From: Myxococcales bacterium
GTDB lineage: Bacteria > Myxococcota > Polyangia > Fen-1088
Assembly: GCA_003153875.1 (NCBI GenBank)
Contig: PMBY01000097.1
Coordinates: 1 to 5,822 of the forward strand
Direction: 5' to 3'
Length of the DNA: 5,822 nucleotides
In this document: positions 5,739 through 5,822 of the stretch, piece after piece
Layout: each line of letters begins with the position of its first letter
Numbering within the stretch: the first letter of the stretch is position 1
Position numbers and translations under genes: made by a program
Notes under the pieces: generated by a model
Database searches by the model: none
Told to the model about the DNA's origin: nothing
The model's input: the letters and a program-made list of their open reading frames with translations, nothing else

Positions 5739-5822
5739 CTAGTTGGCGGTGTGCGGATCGGCCGCAGGACGATCATCCCCTGCGCGCGCACCTCGCCGAT
5801 GAACTTCACCACCTCGTCGGTC
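5735..5822 (-). CDS. 3' end of a convergent gene, function unknown
   Basis: Twenty-eight codons are visible on the minus strand, reading T-D-E-V-V-K-F-I-G-E-V-R-A-Q-G-M-I-V-L-R and then P-I-R-T-P-P-T-S before TAG at 5737-5735. Most third positions are G or C in this frame, in contrast to the other frames, and the segment looks like a helix followed by a strand, so it is very probably real coding sequence. The gene starts outside the window. Too little is seen to name a family. Its stop overlaps the stop of the barrel gene by 4 bases in a tail-to-tail arrangement, leaving no room for a separate terminator between them. Confidence 0.6.
   Translation of the reverse strand, partial: TDEVVKFIGEVRAQGMIVLRPIRTPPTS

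Noticed and set aside
1..5822. Search for CRISPR arrays, tRNA or rRNA genes.
   Set aside because: No regularly spaced repeats, no tRNA-like cloverleaf and no rRNA signature sequences were seen on either strand by eye.

Overview
The window looks like a piece of a high-GC Gram-negative genome. The evidence is strong G/C preference at third codon positions, a lipoprotein signal, a porin-like beta-barrel gene ending in phenylalanine, and a possible second barrel remnant. The gene families fit a deltaproteobacterial, myxococcal, acidobacterial or other environmental proteobacterial-type genome. I cannot place it more closely from sequence alone.

Layout from left to right. (1) Bases 1-1473 (+) hold most of a serine beta-lactamase-fold hydrolase whose N-terminus lies outside the window. 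(2) Bases 1528-2111 (+) hold a VapBC-type toxin-antitoxin pair. The PIN toxin frame has no ATG, GTG or TTG at the position where homology and a Shine-Dalgarno-like AGGA say it should begin. (3) Bases 2112-2250 are intergenic, with a perfect 7-bp hairpin and a possible C-terminal relic on the minus strand. (4) Bases 2251-3027 (-) encode an unrecognised lipoprotein with a very good ribosome binding site. (5) Bases 3038-3604 (-) are the 5' part of an insertion-sequence transposase joined to about 46 codons of unrelated sequence; the stop codon of this hybrid frame lies inside the lipoprotein's ribosome binding site. (6) Bases 3605-4133 have no intact gene but include what may be the decayed 3' end of an outer-membrane barrel gene. 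(7) Bases 4134-5738 (+) carry a small secreted four-cysteine protein and then a DUF3373-like outer-membrane beta-barrel, separated by 48 bases containing a perfect 8-bp hairpin. (8) The last 88 bases hold the 3' end of a convergent minus-strand gene whose stop overlaps the barrel gene's stop.

The middle (about 1500-4000) reads as an accessory or decaying zone with a toxin-antitoxin pair, a broken insertion sequence, relics and an orphan lipoprotein. It lies between better preserved genes. I see no convincing new multi-gene system. The best leads are the damaged start of the VapC-like toxin, the IS-to-unknown chimeric junction ahead of the lipoprotein, and the small cysteine-rich secreted protein paired with the barrel protein.
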